The notes under the pieces: model-generated
What the model was told of the DNA's origin: nothing
Seen by the model: only the letters and a program-made list of their open reading frames with translations
The model's database searches: none
Made by a program: the position numbers and the translations under genes
Part shown: one piece after another, positions 17,314 to 25,832 of the stretch
Numbering within the stretch: the stretch's first letter is position 1
How the letters are laid out: the number at the start of each line of letters is the position of its first letter
Source of the DNA: Pseudomonadota bacterium
GTDB lineage: Bacteria; Pseudomonadota; Alphaproteobacteria; Sphingomonadales; Sphingomonadaceae
Assembly (NCBI GenBank): GCA_021794525.1
Contig: JAJYQP010000014.1
Coordinates: forward strand, 1-35,995
Length of the DNA: 35,995 nt
Reading direction: 5' to 3'

Positions 17314-18765
17314 CTAGCTCGCGTGGCGCTCCAGCTCGTCGCCCACCAGGGTGACGACGTGGAGCAGATTGGTCGAGCCGGGGGTGCCGAAGGGAACGCC
17401 GGCCAGCGCGATCAGCTTGTCGCCGCCCTTGCCGAAGCCGTGGCGCAGCGCCATCCGCTTGCCCTTGGCGATCATCTCCTCGAAGCTGCCGATATCCTTG
17501 GTGGAGACGGCATGCGCGCCCCACAGCAGCGCCATCCGGCGGGCGGTGGTGGCGGACGGGGTCAGCACCAGCATCGGTACGCCGGGCCGCTCGCGCGCGA
17601 CGCGGCGCGCGGTCGAGCCGGAGCCGGTGAAGACCGTGATCGCCTTGATCGCCACCGTGTCGGCGATGGTCATGCAGGCGTGGCTGAGCGCGTCGGCGGT
17701 GGTGCTGTCGGGCGGGGTGTCGAGGAAGCGCACGCGCGCCTGGTAGCCCTCGTCGCGCTCCACCTGTACGGCGATGCGGTCCATGATCGTGACGGCCTCC
17801 TGCGGCCAGTTGCCGGCCGCGGTCTCGGCGCTCAGCATCACCGCATCGGCCCCGTCATAGACCGCATTGGCGACGTCGGAGACCTCCGCGCGGGTGGGCG
17901 CGGGGCTTTCGATCATGCTTTCGAGCATCTGCGTCGCCACGATCACCGGCTTGCCCGCCGCGCGCGCCAGCCCGACGATCTTCTTCTGGAGCGGCGGGAC
18001 TTCCTGCGGCTCCAACTCGACGCCAAGGTCGCCGCGTGCGACCATGATGCCGTCGGCCATCTCGACGATCTCGGCGAGCCGGCGGATCGCGCTCGGCTTC
18101 TCGATCTTGGCGCAGAGCGCGCCCTTGCCGCCCATCAGCTTGCGCGCCTCGGCCAGGTCCTCGGGTCGCTGCACGAAGGAGAGACCGATCCAGTCCGCGC
18201 CGTGCTCCATCGCAAAGGCGAGGTCGCGGCGGTCCTTCTCGGTCAGTGCCGGGATCGGCACCTCGGCATCGGGCACGTTGACGCCCTTGCGGTCGGAAAT
18301 CACCCCGCCGACCTCGGCCTTGCACTCGATGGCGTCAGCCGTGGCGCTCACCACCACGAGGCGGATCTTGCCGTCGTTGATGAGCAGCCGCTGGCCCTTC
18401 TCCATCAGCCCGAACAGCTCGGGGTGGGGGAGCTGCACCCGCGTCTCGTCGCCGGGCGCGGGGTCGCGGTCGAGCACGAAGCGCGCGCCGTGGCGGATCA
18501 GCGCCTGCCCGTCCCTGAACTGGCCGACGCGCAGCTTGGGCCCCTGCAGGTCTGCGAGAATCGCGATCGGGCGACCCGCCTTCTTCTCGACGGCGCGGAT
18601 CGCGGCGATCGTCTCGGCATGGATGGCGTGCTCGCCGTGGCTCATGTTGACGCGGAAGGCGTCCGCGCCGGCCTTGAACAATCGCTCGATCATGTCCTGA
18701 TCGCGGCTGGCAGGGCCGAGGGTGGCGAGTATCTTGACCTTGCGGTCGCGCGGTTCGAACTTCAT
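17314..18765 (-). CDS. pyk: Pyruvate kinase
   Basis: 483-aa glycolytic enzyme transferring phosphate from phosphoenolpyruvate to ADP. The start MKFEPRDRKVKILATLGPAS at 18765 fits the family; the open frame continues upstream without homology. Landmarks are FRVNMSHG near residue 38, the active-site block MVARGDLGVELE, VIVATQMLESMI, and the C-terminal domain with AITVFTGSGSTARRVARERP. It is transcribed divergently from the DUF1244 gene 45 bp away, and converges on the GH3 stub. It appears intact. Confidence 0.97.
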   Translation of the reverse strand: MKFEPRDRKVKILATLGPASRDQDMIERLFKAGADAFRVNMSHGEHAIHAETIAAIRAVEKKAGRPIAILADLQGPKLRVGQFRDGQALIRHGARFVLDRDPAPGDETRVQLPHPELFGLMEKGQRLLINDGKIRLVVVSATADAIECKAEVGGVISDRKGVNVPDAEVPIPALTEKDRRDLAFAMEHGADWIGLSFVQRPEDLAEARKLMGGKGALCAKIEKPSAIRRLAEIVEMADGIMVARGDLGVELEPQEVPPLQKKIVGLARAAGKPVIVATQMLESMIESPAPTRAEVSDVANAVYDGADAVMLSAETAAGNWPQEAVTIMDRIAVQVERDEGYQARVRFLDTPPDSTTADALSHACMTIADTVAIKAITVFTGSGSTARRVARERPGVPMLVLTPSATTARRMALLWGAHAVSTKDIGSFEEMIAKGKRMALRHGFGKGGDKLIALAGVPFGTPGSTNLLHVVTLVGDELERHAS

Positions 18766-18798
18766 GCGCCGCCTATGGCAGAGCCGGGCATGAGAGAG

Positions 18799-18804
18799 AA
18801 GGAG
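18799..18804 (+). promoter_or_regulatory. Strong ribosome binding site for the DUF1244 gene
   Basis: AAGGAG lies 6 nt before ATG 18811. It selects that start over the in-frame ATG at 18790, which would place the site inside the gene. Confidence 0.7.
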
Positions 18805-18810
18805 CGATTG

Positions 18811-19122
18811 ATGGCAGCGCATACGGATGCACTGGACGAGCTTTCCGATGCCGTAGCGGCGGCTGCCTTCCGCCGGCTGGTGCGGCATCTGCAGCATCGC
18901 CACGATGCACAGAATATAGACCTCATGGGCCTTGCCGGTTTCTGCCGGAACTGTCTCGCCGACTGGATGATTGACGCCGGTTATCAAGGTGACAGAGCGT
19001 CGGCGCGCGAGGTCATCCACGGCATGACTCACGAGGAATGGAAGGCGACCCGCCAGACCGCGGCAACCCCGGAGCAGCTGGCCCGCATGGAAATCAGCAT
19101 CGCCAAAAATCGCGTGGATTAG
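18811..19122 (+). CDS. DUF1244 family protein
   Basis: A 103-aa cytosolic protein of unknown function. The family hallmarks are AAFRRLVRHLQHR, then QNIDLMGLAGFCRNCLADW and YGM/HGMTHEEWKATRQTAA. The two Cys in FCRNC are conserved in the family as I recall it and could bind metal, but this has not been shown here. It lies head to head with pyk and 82 nt upstream of gapR, a neighbourhood I believe recurs in alphaproteobacteria. Confidence 0.9.
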   Translation: MAAHTDALDELSDAVAAAAFRRLVRHLQHRHDAQNIDLMGLAGFCRNCLADWMIDAGYQGDRASAREVIHGMTHEEWKATRQTAATPEQLARMEISIAKNRVD

Positions 19123-19203
19123 CCGCGCGCCGGGTTCTCGCCCGCGCGCGCGCTGGCTATCCGGGCCTCCGACCGATTCTCATTTCACCGGAGTTTACCC
19201 CAC

Positions 19204-19440
19204 ATGGCCGATGCCACCGACGACCGCCTGCGCCTGCTGATCGAGCGGGTAGAGCGCCTCGAGGAAGAGAAGAAGGGCATCGCCGACGATATCCGCGACG
19301 TCTATGCCGAGGCCAAGGCGGTGGGCTACGACACCAAGATCATGCGCCAGATCGTCCGCCTCAGGAAGATGAAGCCCGACGACCGGGCGGAAATGGAAAT
19401 GGTGCTCGAAACCTACAAGGCGGCGCTCGGCCTCGGCTAA
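19204..19440 (+). CDS. gapR: GapR-like nucleoid-associated protein (DUF2312)
   Basis: A 78-aa, strongly helical protein. It has a coiled-coil first half ([20 protein letters not shown]), then [15 protein letters not shown] and the basic segment [16 protein letters not shown]. This is the DUF2312 family, which includes Caulobacter GapR, a protein that encircles overtwisted, AT-rich DNA ahead of forks and polymerases and is needed for normal chromosome replication. Length and motif order fit the family well. Confidence 0.92.
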   Translation: MADATDDRLRLLIERVERLEEEKKGIADDIRDVYAEAKAVGYDTKIMRQIVRLRKMKPDDRAEMEMVLETYKAALGLG

Positions 19441-19501
19441 ACTCGGAACATCTTGCTCGCCCGCTCATAGGTCACCCGTGAACCACGCTGCGAGCAACCC
19501 C

Positions 19502-20431
19502 ATGGCCGACAAGTCCAAAACCAAGAGCAAGTCCACGGCCAAGGCGCCGAAGTCGACGGCCAAGCCGAAGCCCGCCACAGCCGCCGTCATCGCGGAAACC
19601 GGCGAAGAGCCCCGTATGCCGGGGAACGAAAGCGAGATGAGGGACAAGCCCGATTGGCAACCGCGCTTTCCAGGCTCGGGAAGGCTCTCTGGCAAGGTGG
19701 CGATCGTAACGGGCGCGGACAGCGGCATCGGGCGGGCGACCGCGATCCTCTTCGCGCGCGAGGGGGCAAAGGTCGCCATCGCCTATTTCGAGGAGGACAA
19801 GGACGCCGAGTTTACTGCCGAGATGGTTCGCAAAGAGGGCAGCGAGGCGCTGCTCCACAAGGGCGATCTCGGCGATCCCGAGACCGGCAAGGCGCTGGTC
19901 GAGAAGGTCATTGGCGCGTGGGGTCGGCTCGATGTGCTGGTCAACAATGCGGGCGAGCAGCATCCCGACAAGGATATCCGCAACATCACGGTCGAGCAGC
20001 TCCAGCGCACCTTCCAGACCAACATCTTCTCGATGTTCTATCTCGTCCAAGCGGCGCGTCCGCACCTCAAGAGGGGTGCGACGATCGTGAACTGCACTTC
20101 GATCACGATGTATGCGGGGTCGAAGGAGCTGCTCGATTACAGCAGCACCAAGGGTGCGATCACCGCCTTCACGCGATCCCTGTCCGAAAACCTGATCAAG
20201 GACGGCATCCGGGTGAACGCGGTGGCACCGGGGCCGATCTGGACCCCGCTCAATCCGTTCGGCGGCTCCTCGAAGAAGAAGATGAAGACCTTCGGCAAGG
20301 ACACTCCGATGGGTCGCCCCGGCCAGCCCAACGAGGTCGCGCCCGCCTTCCTGTTCCTTGCCTGCGAGGATTCGTCCTATATGTCGGGGCAGGTCTTGCA
20401 CCCCAACGGAGGAACGATCGTCAATGGATAG
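19502..20431 (+). CDS. SDR family oxidoreductase with lysine-rich N-terminal tail
   Basis: About 309 aa. The N-terminal 30 residues are Lys/Ser/Ala-rich ([18 protein letters not shown]). They precede a classical short-chain dehydrogenase fold: cofactor motif [12 protein letters not shown], the catalytic Tyr and Lys in YSSTK, and a late APGPIWTPL. It ends in [15 protein letters not shown]. It resembles the YghA/general-stress GSP39-type SDR subgroup; substrate unknown. A GTG at 19478 with AGGT 5 nt upstream is an alternative start, adding 8 residues. It overlaps the next gene by 8 bases. Confidence 0.92.
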   Translation: MADKSKTKSKSTAKAPKSTAKPKPATAAVIAETGEEPRMPGNESEMRDKPDWQPRFPGSGRLSGKVAIVTGADSGIGRATAILFAREGAKVAIAYFEEDKDAEFTAEMVRKEGSEALLHKGDLGDPETGKALVEKVIGAWGRLDVLVNNAGEQHPDKDIRNITVEQLQRTFQTNIFSMFYLVQAARPHLKRGATIVNCTSITMYAGSKELLDYSSTKGAITAFTRSLSENLIKDGIRVNAVAPGPIWTPLNPFGGSSKKKMKTFGKDTPMGRPGQPNEVAPAFLFLACEDSSYMSGQVLHPNGGTIVNG

Positions 20432-20774
20432 CCCGGTCAGGCCGAAGGTAATTCTCGTGACGACCACGAACACGGTCGAAGGACACCCGGTCGAGGCCTA
20501 TCTTGGCCTCGTGACGGGCGAGGTGATCGTGGGCGCGAATATTTTTCGCGACATCGGCGCGAGCATTCGCGACATCTTCGGAGGGCGGGCTGCGGGTTAC
20601 GAGCGCGCGCTTTCGGCCGCCCGGGCGGAGGCAATCCAGGCGATGCAGGCGCAATGCGACAAGCGTGGTGGCAATGCGGTCATCGGCGTCGATCTGGACT
20701 ACGAGGTCGTGGGCAAGAAGGGCGCAATGCTCATGGTTTCGGTCACCGGTACCGCGGTCCGGGTCGGCGATTGA
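20424..20774 (+). CDS. UPF0145 / YbjQ-like heavy-metal-binding domain protein
   Basis: A 116-aa protein with the UPF0145 pattern: [20 protein letters not shown], then [21 protein letters not shown], a central helix [17 protein letters not shown], and [13 protein letters not shown] near the C-terminus. The family is thought to form pentamers and has been linked to metal binding, but no role is established. The start at 20424 overlaps the end of the SDR gene, suggesting co-translation. Confidence 0.92.
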   Translation: MDSPVRPKVILVTTTNTVEGHPVEAYLGLVTGEVIVGANIFRDIGASIRDIFGGRAAGYERALSAARAEAIQAMQAQCDKRGGNAVIGVDLDYEVVGKKGAMLMVSVTGTAVRVGD

Positions 20775-20834
20775 ACGAAGGACGCCGCTCCGCTAGGGCG
20801 ACGGCTTCCCATTCCCGCCAGCAAGACGGACACC

Positions 20835-21578
20835 ATGGCCGGCCATTCCAAGTTCAAGAACATCATGCATCGCAAGGGCGCGCAGGACAAGAAGCGCTCC
20901 GCGATGTTCTCCAAGCTTTCCAGGGAGATAACGGTCGCGGCCAAGATGGGTATGCCCGATCCCGACATGAACCCGCGCCTGCGCCTCGCGGTCAATGCCG
21001 CCAAGGCCCAGTCGATGCCCAAGGACAATATCCAGCGCGCCATCGACAAGGCGAGCATGGCCGGGGGCGAGGACTACGAGGAAATCCGCTACGAGGGTTA
21101 TGGCCCCGGTGGCGTTGCGCTGATCGTCGAGGCGCTGACCGACAACCGCAACCGCACCGCCACCAACGTTCGCACCGCCTTCGCCAAGAACGGCGGCAAT
21201 CTCGGCTCCGAAGGCTCGGTCAGCCACGGTTTCGAGCGGCTCGGCCTGATCGAGTATCCGACGAGCGCGGGCGACGAGGAGAAGGTGCTCGAAGCCGCGA
21301 TCGAGGCGGGCGCGGACGATGTCGAAAGCTCGGAAGACGGGCACAGCATCTGGACCGCCGCCGACGCTCTCCACGAGGTTGCCGGCAATCTCGAGAAGGC
21401 GCTTGGCGAGGCCGAGGGCGTGAAGCTCGCCTGGAAGCCGACCATCACCGTCGCGATGGACGAGGGCGGCGCCGCGACGCTGCTGAAGCTCGTCGATGCG
21501 CTCGACGACGATGACGACGTCCAGACCGTCTGGGGCAATTACGACATCCCCGACGATGTCATGGAAAAGCTGGGCTGA
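20835..21578 (+). CDS. yebC: YebC/TACO1-family DNA-binding or translation regulator
   Basis: 247 aa, the usual length. It begins [20 protein letters not shown], the family hallmark, followed by [27 protein letters not shown] and DNRNRT, with an acidic C-terminal domain. Members have been described as transcription regulators and more recently as translation factors acting on difficult peptide motifs. In many bacteria it sits just upstream of ruvCAB; here a small membrane protein intervenes before ruvC. Confidence 0.96.
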   Translation: MAGHSKFKNIMHRKGAQDKKRSAMFSKLSREITVAAKMGMPDPDMNPRLRLAVNAAKAQSMPKDNIQRAIDKASMAGGEDYEEIRYEGYGPGGVALIVEALTDNRNRTATNVRTAFAKNGGNLGSEGSVSHGFERLGLIEYPTSAGDEEKVLEAAIEAGADDVESSEDGHSIWTAADALHEVAGNLEKALGEAEGVKLAWKPTITVAMDEGGAATLLKLVDALDDDDDVQTVWGNYDIPDDVMEKLG

Positions 21579-21581
21579 CGC

Positions 21582-21935
21582 ATGAGCTGGGCGCTCATCG
21601 CACGGGCCCTGCTCGCCGGGGCGATGATCGCCGCTATTTCCGAGATCGGCAAGCGTTTGCCCGCGACGGCCGCCATCGTCGCCTCGCTGCCGCTGGTCTC
21701 GGTGCTGGGAATGATCTTCCTGTGGCATCAAAGGCCCGATGCCGAGAACATGGCCCGCCATGCGCAGGCGACCTTCTGGTACGTGCTGCCGAGCCTGCCG
21801 ATGTTCCTCGCCATCCCCGTGCTACTGCGCGCGGGGGTGAATTTCTGGCTGGCGCTGGGCGCGGGCTGCGTGCTGACGGTGCTGCTCTACCTCGCGATGA
21901 TACAGCTGGGACCACGCCTCGGCCTCGAGCTGTGA
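21582..21935 (+). CDS. Small integral membrane protein, DUF3147-like
   Basis: A 117-aa protein with four predicted hydrophobic helices and little else. [21 protein letters not shown] between helices one and two resembles the DUF3147 group. Function unknown. It begins 3 nt after yebC and its stop overlaps the ruvC start (GTGA at 21932-21935), so it is embedded in the yebC-ruvC transcript. Confidence 0.83.
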   Translation: MSWALIARALLAGAMIAAISEIGKRLPATAAIVASLPLVSVLGMIFLWHQRPDAENMARHAQATFWYVLPSLPMFLAIPVLLRAGVNFWLALGAGCVLTVLLYLAMIQLGPRLGLEL

Positions 21936-22399
21936 GGATCCTCGGTCTCGACCCGTCGCTCTCCTGCACCGGCTGGGGGGTGATCCGGGTCGAGGGGAGC
22001 CGCCTGGCCCATGTCGCCAACGGCCAGATTACGACCGATCCCAAGGCGTCGCTCGCCGAGCGGCTGGCGGCGCTGCAGGCACTGCTCGCCGACGTGATCG
22101 CGGCGCACCACCCCGATCGCGCGGCGGCGGAGGAGGTCTTCGTCAACAAGAACCCGCAATCGACACTGAAGCTGGCGCAGGCGCGCGGCGCGGTGCTGGC
22201 GGCTTGCGGAGCCGTGGGGCTGCCCGTGACCGAACACGCCGCGCGGCTGGTGAAGAAAGCGGTTGTCGGCACAGGCGCGGCGGAAAAGACGCAGGTGCAG
22301 GCAATGCTGAAGGTGCTGCTCCCGGGCGTGAAAGTCGCCGGAGCTGACGCCGCCGATGCGCTCGCGGTCGCGATTGCCGATGCGCACCTAAGTCGCTGA
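21932..22399 (+). CDS. ruvC: Crossover junction endodeoxyribonuclease RuvC
   Basis: A 155-aa Holliday-junction resolvase. It has the retroviral-integrase-like fold acidic residues: D7 in ILGLDPS, E67/E68 in AAAEEVF, and D139 and D142 in [29 protein letters not shown] is the typical central block. The GTG start at 21932 overlaps the preceding stop codon; upstream residues in the same frame have no homology. The usual partners ruvA and ruvB do not follow and must be elsewhere. Confidence 0.95.
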   Translation: MRILGLDPSLSCTGWGVIRVEGSRLAHVANGQITTDPKASLAERLAALQALLADVIAAHHPDRAAAEEVFVNKNPQSTLKLAQARGAVLAACGAVGLPVTEHAARLVKKAVVGTGAAEKTQVQAMLKVLLPGVKVAGADAADALAVAIADAHLSR

Positions 22400-22480
22400 C
22401 TTGCTGCCGTGAAATTGTCGCAAAACACCAATCCTGCGGGGCGGTTTGCGATTACCGAGCGCGAAAACGACTGGTTCGGC

Positions 22481-22828
22481 ATGACTGTCCATCTCTACGG
22501 CATTCCCAATTGCGACACGGTGAAGAAGGCGCGGGCGTGGCTCGAAGCCCAGGGCGTGCGCTACGTGTTTCACGACTACAAGAAGGTCGGCGCCGATCCG
22601 ATCCGGCTTGCGAAATGGGCCGACGATGCCGGCTGGGAAGCGTTGCTCAACACCCGCGGCACCACGTTCCGGCAGCTGCCCGAAGCCCAGCGGCAAGGGC
22701 TCGATCGCGACCGTGCGCTCGCACTGATGGCGGCGCATCCCAGCCTCATCAAGCGGCCTGTTGGGGAGCACATGGGCGGTGTACTGGTCGGCTTCGATCC
22801 GGCGCGCTGGCAAGACGTGCTGGTCTGA
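22481..22828 (+). CDS. ArsC/Spx-family reductase, YffB-like
   Basis: A 115-aa thioredoxin-fold protein starting MTVHLYGIPNCDTVKKARAW. It keeps a single Cys in the PNCDTVKKA motif, with FHDYKK and TTFRQLPE following and SLIKRPV in the late part, all typical of YffB/ArsC-like proteins. Because the second Cys of Spx and the extra Cys of arsenate reductases are absent, it is more likely a glutathione-linked reductase than a true arsenate reductase. The frame extends 24 codons upstream, but homology begins at 22481. Confidence 0.88.
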   Translation: MTVHLYGIPNCDTVKKARAWLEAQGVRYVFHDYKKVGADPIRLAKWADDAGWEALLNTRGTTFRQLPEAQRQGLDRDRALALMAAHPSLIKRPVGEHMGGVLVGFDPARWQDVLV

Positions 22829-22834
22829 GCCACC

Positions 22835-23404
22835 GTGACCTGGCTGGAACCCGTCGCCGTCGCGTTCGGCCTCGCCAACATTGTGCTGCTGCTCCGGCGC
22901 AGCATCTGGAACTTCCCGTTCGGGATCGCCATGGTCTCGCTCTACGCGCTGATCTTCTTCGAGAAGCGCCTTTATGGCGAGGCCGGGCTGCAGATCTTCT
23001 TCGCCGTGGTGCAGCTTTACGGCTGGCTGCTCTGGGCCCGCGCCGGAGGGGTGCGGGAGGCGGTGGCGGTGGGCTGGGCGGGGTGGCCGGTGCGGATTGC
23101 CGCAGTCGCGGGCATCGCGTTCGGCACCGCCATGCTGGGAACGATCATGCATCGCCTTACCGACGCGGCCCTGCCCTATCCGGATGCCTTCATCACTTCG
23201 GCCAGCATCGCTGCCCAGCTGCTGCTGTCGTTCCGGCTGATCGAGAACTGGCTGCTGTGGATCGTCATCGACATCGTCGCGGTCGGGCTCTACCTGACCC
23301 GCGATCTCACCCTGACCGCGGGCCTCTACACCGCGTTCCTGGTGCTCTCGGTGATGGGCGTGCGCGAATGGATGAAGGCCGAAACCACGATAGCCCCGGC
23401 GTGA
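22835..23404 (+). CDS. pnuC: Nicotinamide riboside transporter PnuC
   Basis: A 189-aa inner-membrane protein with seven hydrophobic helices. It has the PnuC-type motifs WNFPFGI near residue 27, YGWLLW near 66 and a C-terminal RLIENWLLWIVIDIVAVGLY. The family carries nicotinamide riboside by facilitated diffusion, trapped by later phosphorylation. GTG start at 22835; its TGA overlaps the GTG of the kinase gene (GTGA at 23401-23404), which directly links transport and trapping. Confidence 0.93.
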   Translation: MTWLEPVAVAFGLANIVLLLRRSIWNFPFGIAMVSLYALIFFEKRLYGEAGLQIFFAVVQLYGWLLWARAGGVREAVAVGWAGWPVRIAAVAGIAFGTAMLGTIMHRLTDAALPYPDAFITSASIAAQLLLSFRLIENWLLWIVIDIVAVGLYLTRDLTLTAGLYTAFLVLSVMGVREWMKAETTIAPA

Positions 23405-23931
23405 GGGTCTGTTTCCATGGCGCCGAAAGCACCGGCAAGTCCACGCTGGCGCGCAAGCTGGCGACCGAGTTCGGCTGCCCGCTGGTCGAGGAATACGGTC
23501 GCACCTATGCCGAGACCATCGATACCAATTTCCGCATGACGAACCTGCTGTCGATCGCCGCGACCCAGAACCGCAGGATGCGCGACGCCTGTGCCGCAGG
23601 TGCCGGCCTCATCCTGCTCGACACCGATCCGCTGATGACCGCGGCCTGGGCGGAGATGATGTTCGGCCACGCGCCGCACGATCTCCTCGGCTACGACAAG
23701 GCCGAGTTTTACCTGCTGTTCGAGCCGGATACGCCGTGGGTCGATGACGGGACGCGGTTTTTCGGCGGCGCGGAGGAGCGGGCGCGCTTCGCGGCGCTGG
23801 CGGAAGACATGCTGGTGCGTGCCGGGGTCGGCTTCGTGCGGATCGGCGGGCGTTGGGAAAAGCGCGAGGAAAAGGTGCGCGCCGCCATCGCGTCGGTGCG
23901 GGCGGCGGTCGCCAAACCCCTACGCAGTTGA
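23401..23931 (+). CDS. NadR-type ribosylnicotinamide kinase (AAA family ATPase)
   Basis: 176 aa. The Walker A motif GAESTGKST is at residues 7-15; then EEYGRTYAE, ILLDTDPLMTAAWAEMMFG (Walker B-like), and YLLFEPDTPWVDDGTRFFG, which is the signature of the kinase domain of NadR. The nucleotidyltransferase and DNA-binding domains of full-length NadR are absent, so it is a kinase-only form making NMN from nicotinamide riboside. It starts at GTG 23401 overlapping pnuC. NMN to NAD conversion must use NadD or another enzyme elsewhere. Confidence 0.92.
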   Translation: MRVCFHGAESTGKSTLARKLATEFGCPLVEEYGRTYAETIDTNFRMTNLLSIAATQNRRMRDACAAGAGLILLDTDPLMTAAWAEMMFGHAPHDLLGYDKAEFYLLFEPDTPWVDDGTRFFGGAEERARFAALAEDMLVRAGVGFVRIGGRWEKREEKVRAAIASVRAAVAKPLRS

Positions 23932-23962
23932 ATTGTCACACCGCCCTGCGACAAGCTGCGTC

Positions 23963-24994
23963 ATGCGCCCGGTCCTGATCCTATTGCTGCTATTTGCCCC
24001 GGTCTTGCCCGCCTCGGCCGCCGGGCTGCTTGTCATCGCCCACCGCGGCGCGGCTGGCGAACGGCCCGAACACACGCTCGCAAGCTACGAGCGCGCGATC
24101 GATGCGGGGGTGGACTATATCGAGCCTGACCTGGTGGTCACAAAGGATCTGGTGCTGGTGGCCCGCCACGAGACCGAGATCGGCGGCACCACCGATGTCG
24201 CCGACCGCGCCGAATTCGCCGACCGCCGCCGGGGCAAGGAAGTGGACGGCAAGCTCGTCACCGGCTGGTTTGTCGAGGACTTCACCCTCGCCGAACTGAG
24301 GACGCTGCGCGCCAGGGAACGGCTCGCCGGCGTCCGCCCCGCGAACGTGCGCTTCGACGGGCTGTGGCAGGTGCCGACGCTGTCCGAGATCATGACGCTG
24401 GTGCGAGCCAAGCAGAAGGAAACGGGGCGGACGATCGGCATCTACCCGGAACTCAAGCATCCGACCTTCCTGCTCCAGAACGCGGGCATCGACAGCGTGG
24501 ACCTGCTGGTGGCTGCGCTCAGGAAAGAGAAGCTGGACGAGAGCGGTGCCGCGGTCATCGTCCAGTGTTTCGAGGTCGAGCCGCTGCGCCGCCTTCACAA
24601 GCTGCTGCCCGAGGTGAAGCTGATGCAGCTCGTCGCATCGAGTGGCGGTCCGGCGGATTCGCCGGGGACCGGCTATGACAGCATGATCCGCCCGGCCGGC
24701 CTCGCGGAGATCGCGCGCTACGCCGCCATTGTCGGGCCCGACCTGCAGCTTCTGTTCGACGCAGACGGCAAACCGGGGCCGCTGGTGCGTGATGCCCACG
24801 AAGCGGGGCTGGAGGTCCACGGCTGGACTCTGCGCAAGGAGAATATCTTCCTTCCGCCCGAGCTGCGGCGCGGGGCCGGGGCCAATGCCGCAGGCGATGT
24901 CGCGGCCATGCTCGCCCGGCTCCGCGCGACCGGGCTCGACGGCGTCTTCACCGACGATCCGGCGGTGGTGGTCCCGCTGCTCAAGGCGAGGTGA
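23963..24994 (+). CDS. glpQ: Secreted glycerophosphodiester phosphodiesterase
   Basis: 343 aa. The signal peptide (MRPVLILLLLFAPVLPASAA) directs it to the periplasm. The GDPD TIM barrel follows, with IAHRGAAGERPEHTLASY, YIEPDLVVTKDLVLVARHE (metal and catalytic His/Glu/Asp), GIYPELKHP and VHGWTLRKEN, ending FTDDPAVVV. It hydrolyses glycerophosphodiesters to glycerol-3-phosphate and an alcohol. Length and motif set are those of GlpQ rather than the short cytosolic UgpQ. Its stop codon abuts the stop of ubiG on the other strand with no gap. Confidence 0.94.
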   Translation: MRPVLILLLLFAPVLPASAAGLLVIAHRGAAGERPEHTLASYERAIDAGVDYIEPDLVVTKDLVLVARHETEIGGTTDVADRAEFADRRRGKEVDGKLVTGWFVEDFTLAELRTLRARERLAGVRPANVRFDGLWQVPTLSEIMTLVRAKQKETGRTIGIYPELKHPTFLLQNAGIDSVDLLVAALRKEKLDESGAAVIVQCFEVEPLRRLHKLLPEVKLMQLVASSGGPADSPGTGYDSMIRPAGLAEIARYAAIVGPDLQLLFDADGKPGPLVRDAHEAGLEVHGWTLRKENIFLPPELRRGAGANAAGDVAAMLARLRATGLDGVFTDDPAVVVPLLKAR

Positions 24995-25750
24995 TCAGCG
25001 CGCGGTGCGCGCCGCCACGATGATGTCGAGCGACATGTCGCCCGAGAGGTGAAGCCCCTTCATCGGCGAGAACGCGACTCCGCGCATCTCGGTGACAGAA
25101 AGGCCCGCCTCGGCGAGCAGAGCCTCCAGTTCCTCGGGCGTCACGAAATCGTGCCAGTCGTGGGTGCCGCGCGGTACCGCGCCGACTGCCTCCGCCGCGC
25201 CGACCAGCAGGACTCGGCTCGCCAGCGTGCGGTTCGGGGTTGAGAGTACCATCAGTCCGCCGGGCGCGAGATGACCGGCGAGCTGGCCGAGGAAGCCAGC
25301 CTTGTCGGCGACATGCTCGAGCACCTCCATGGAGGTGACGAGGTCGAACTTCCCCAGCCCCAGTGAGCCGAGCTCGCCCGAGCGGTAATCGATGGCCAGC
25401 CCCATGCCCTCGGCGTGCTCGCGCGCCACCGCGATGCTCTCGGGTGCCGCATCCACGCCCGTCACCGCCGCGCCGAGGCGGGCCAGCGGTTCGCACAGCA
25501 GCCCCGCGCCGCAACCGACATCGAGCGCGCGCTTGCCAGCGAGCGGCTGGCGGCCCTCCCGGGCGCCCGACCAATGCCTGTCGATCGCAGAGCGCACGAA
25601 ACCGAGACGCACCGGATTGAGCCTGTGCAGCATCGCGCTCGAGCCCTTGGGATCCCACCATTCGGCGGCCTGCGCGCCGAAATGCGCGGCCTCGTGGGGC
25701 CTAATGGTGGCCGACGGAAAGCTTGGGGCGGTTCCGGTTGCATCGCTCAT
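24995..25750 (-). CDS. ubiG: Ubiquinone biosynthesis O-methyltransferase
   Basis: A 251-aa SAM-dependent methyltransferase carrying out both O-methylations in ubiquinone synthesis. The SAM motif is DVGCGAGLLCEPLARLGA at about residues 77-94, followed by VTGVDAAPE. The UbiG-specific parts are FGAQAAEWWDPKG...LHRLNPVRLGF in the N-terminus and FVTPEELEALLAEAGL with GTHDWHDF in the C-terminus. The start MSDATGTAPS is at 25750; the open frame upstream runs through the lysC region and is not homologous. It is divergent from lysC. Confidence 0.95.
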   Translation of the reverse strand: MSDATGTAPSFPSATIRPHEAAHFGAQAAEWWDPKGSSAMLHRLNPVRLGFVRSAIDRHWSGAREGRQPLAGKRALDVGCGAGLLCEPLARLGAAVTGVDAAPESIAVAREHAEGMGLAIDYRSGELGSLGLGKFDLVTSMEVLEHVADKAGFLGQLAGHLAPGGLMVLSTPNRTLASRVLLVGAAEAVGAVPRGTHDWHDFVTPEELEALLAEAGLSVTEMRGVAFSPMKGLHLSGDMSLDIIVAARTAR

Positions 25751-25769
25751 CGCCCGACCGTAACAGCGC

Positions 25770-25796
25770 GCCCGAGGCACTTCCAGCCCGAGGCAC
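25770..25796. repeat. Tandem direct repeat GCCCGAGGCAC
   Basis: GCCCGAGGCAC occurs at 25770-25780 and again at 25786-25796, a 16-bp period, in the 82-bp gap between the divergent ubiG and lysC starts. It could be a pair of regulator half-sites or a chance duplication. Confidence 0.5.
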
Positions 25797-25820
25797 AACC
25801 AGCCAGAAGGGCTTTGCGAA

Positions 25821-25826
25821 AAGGAG
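25821..25826 (+). promoter_or_regulatory. Ribosome binding site fixing the TTG start of lysC
   Basis: AAGGAG with a 6-nt spacer to TTG 25833. No ATG or GTG lies at the right place before MKFGGTS, so this site decides the start. Confidence 0.8.
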
Positions 25827-25832
25827 CGCAGA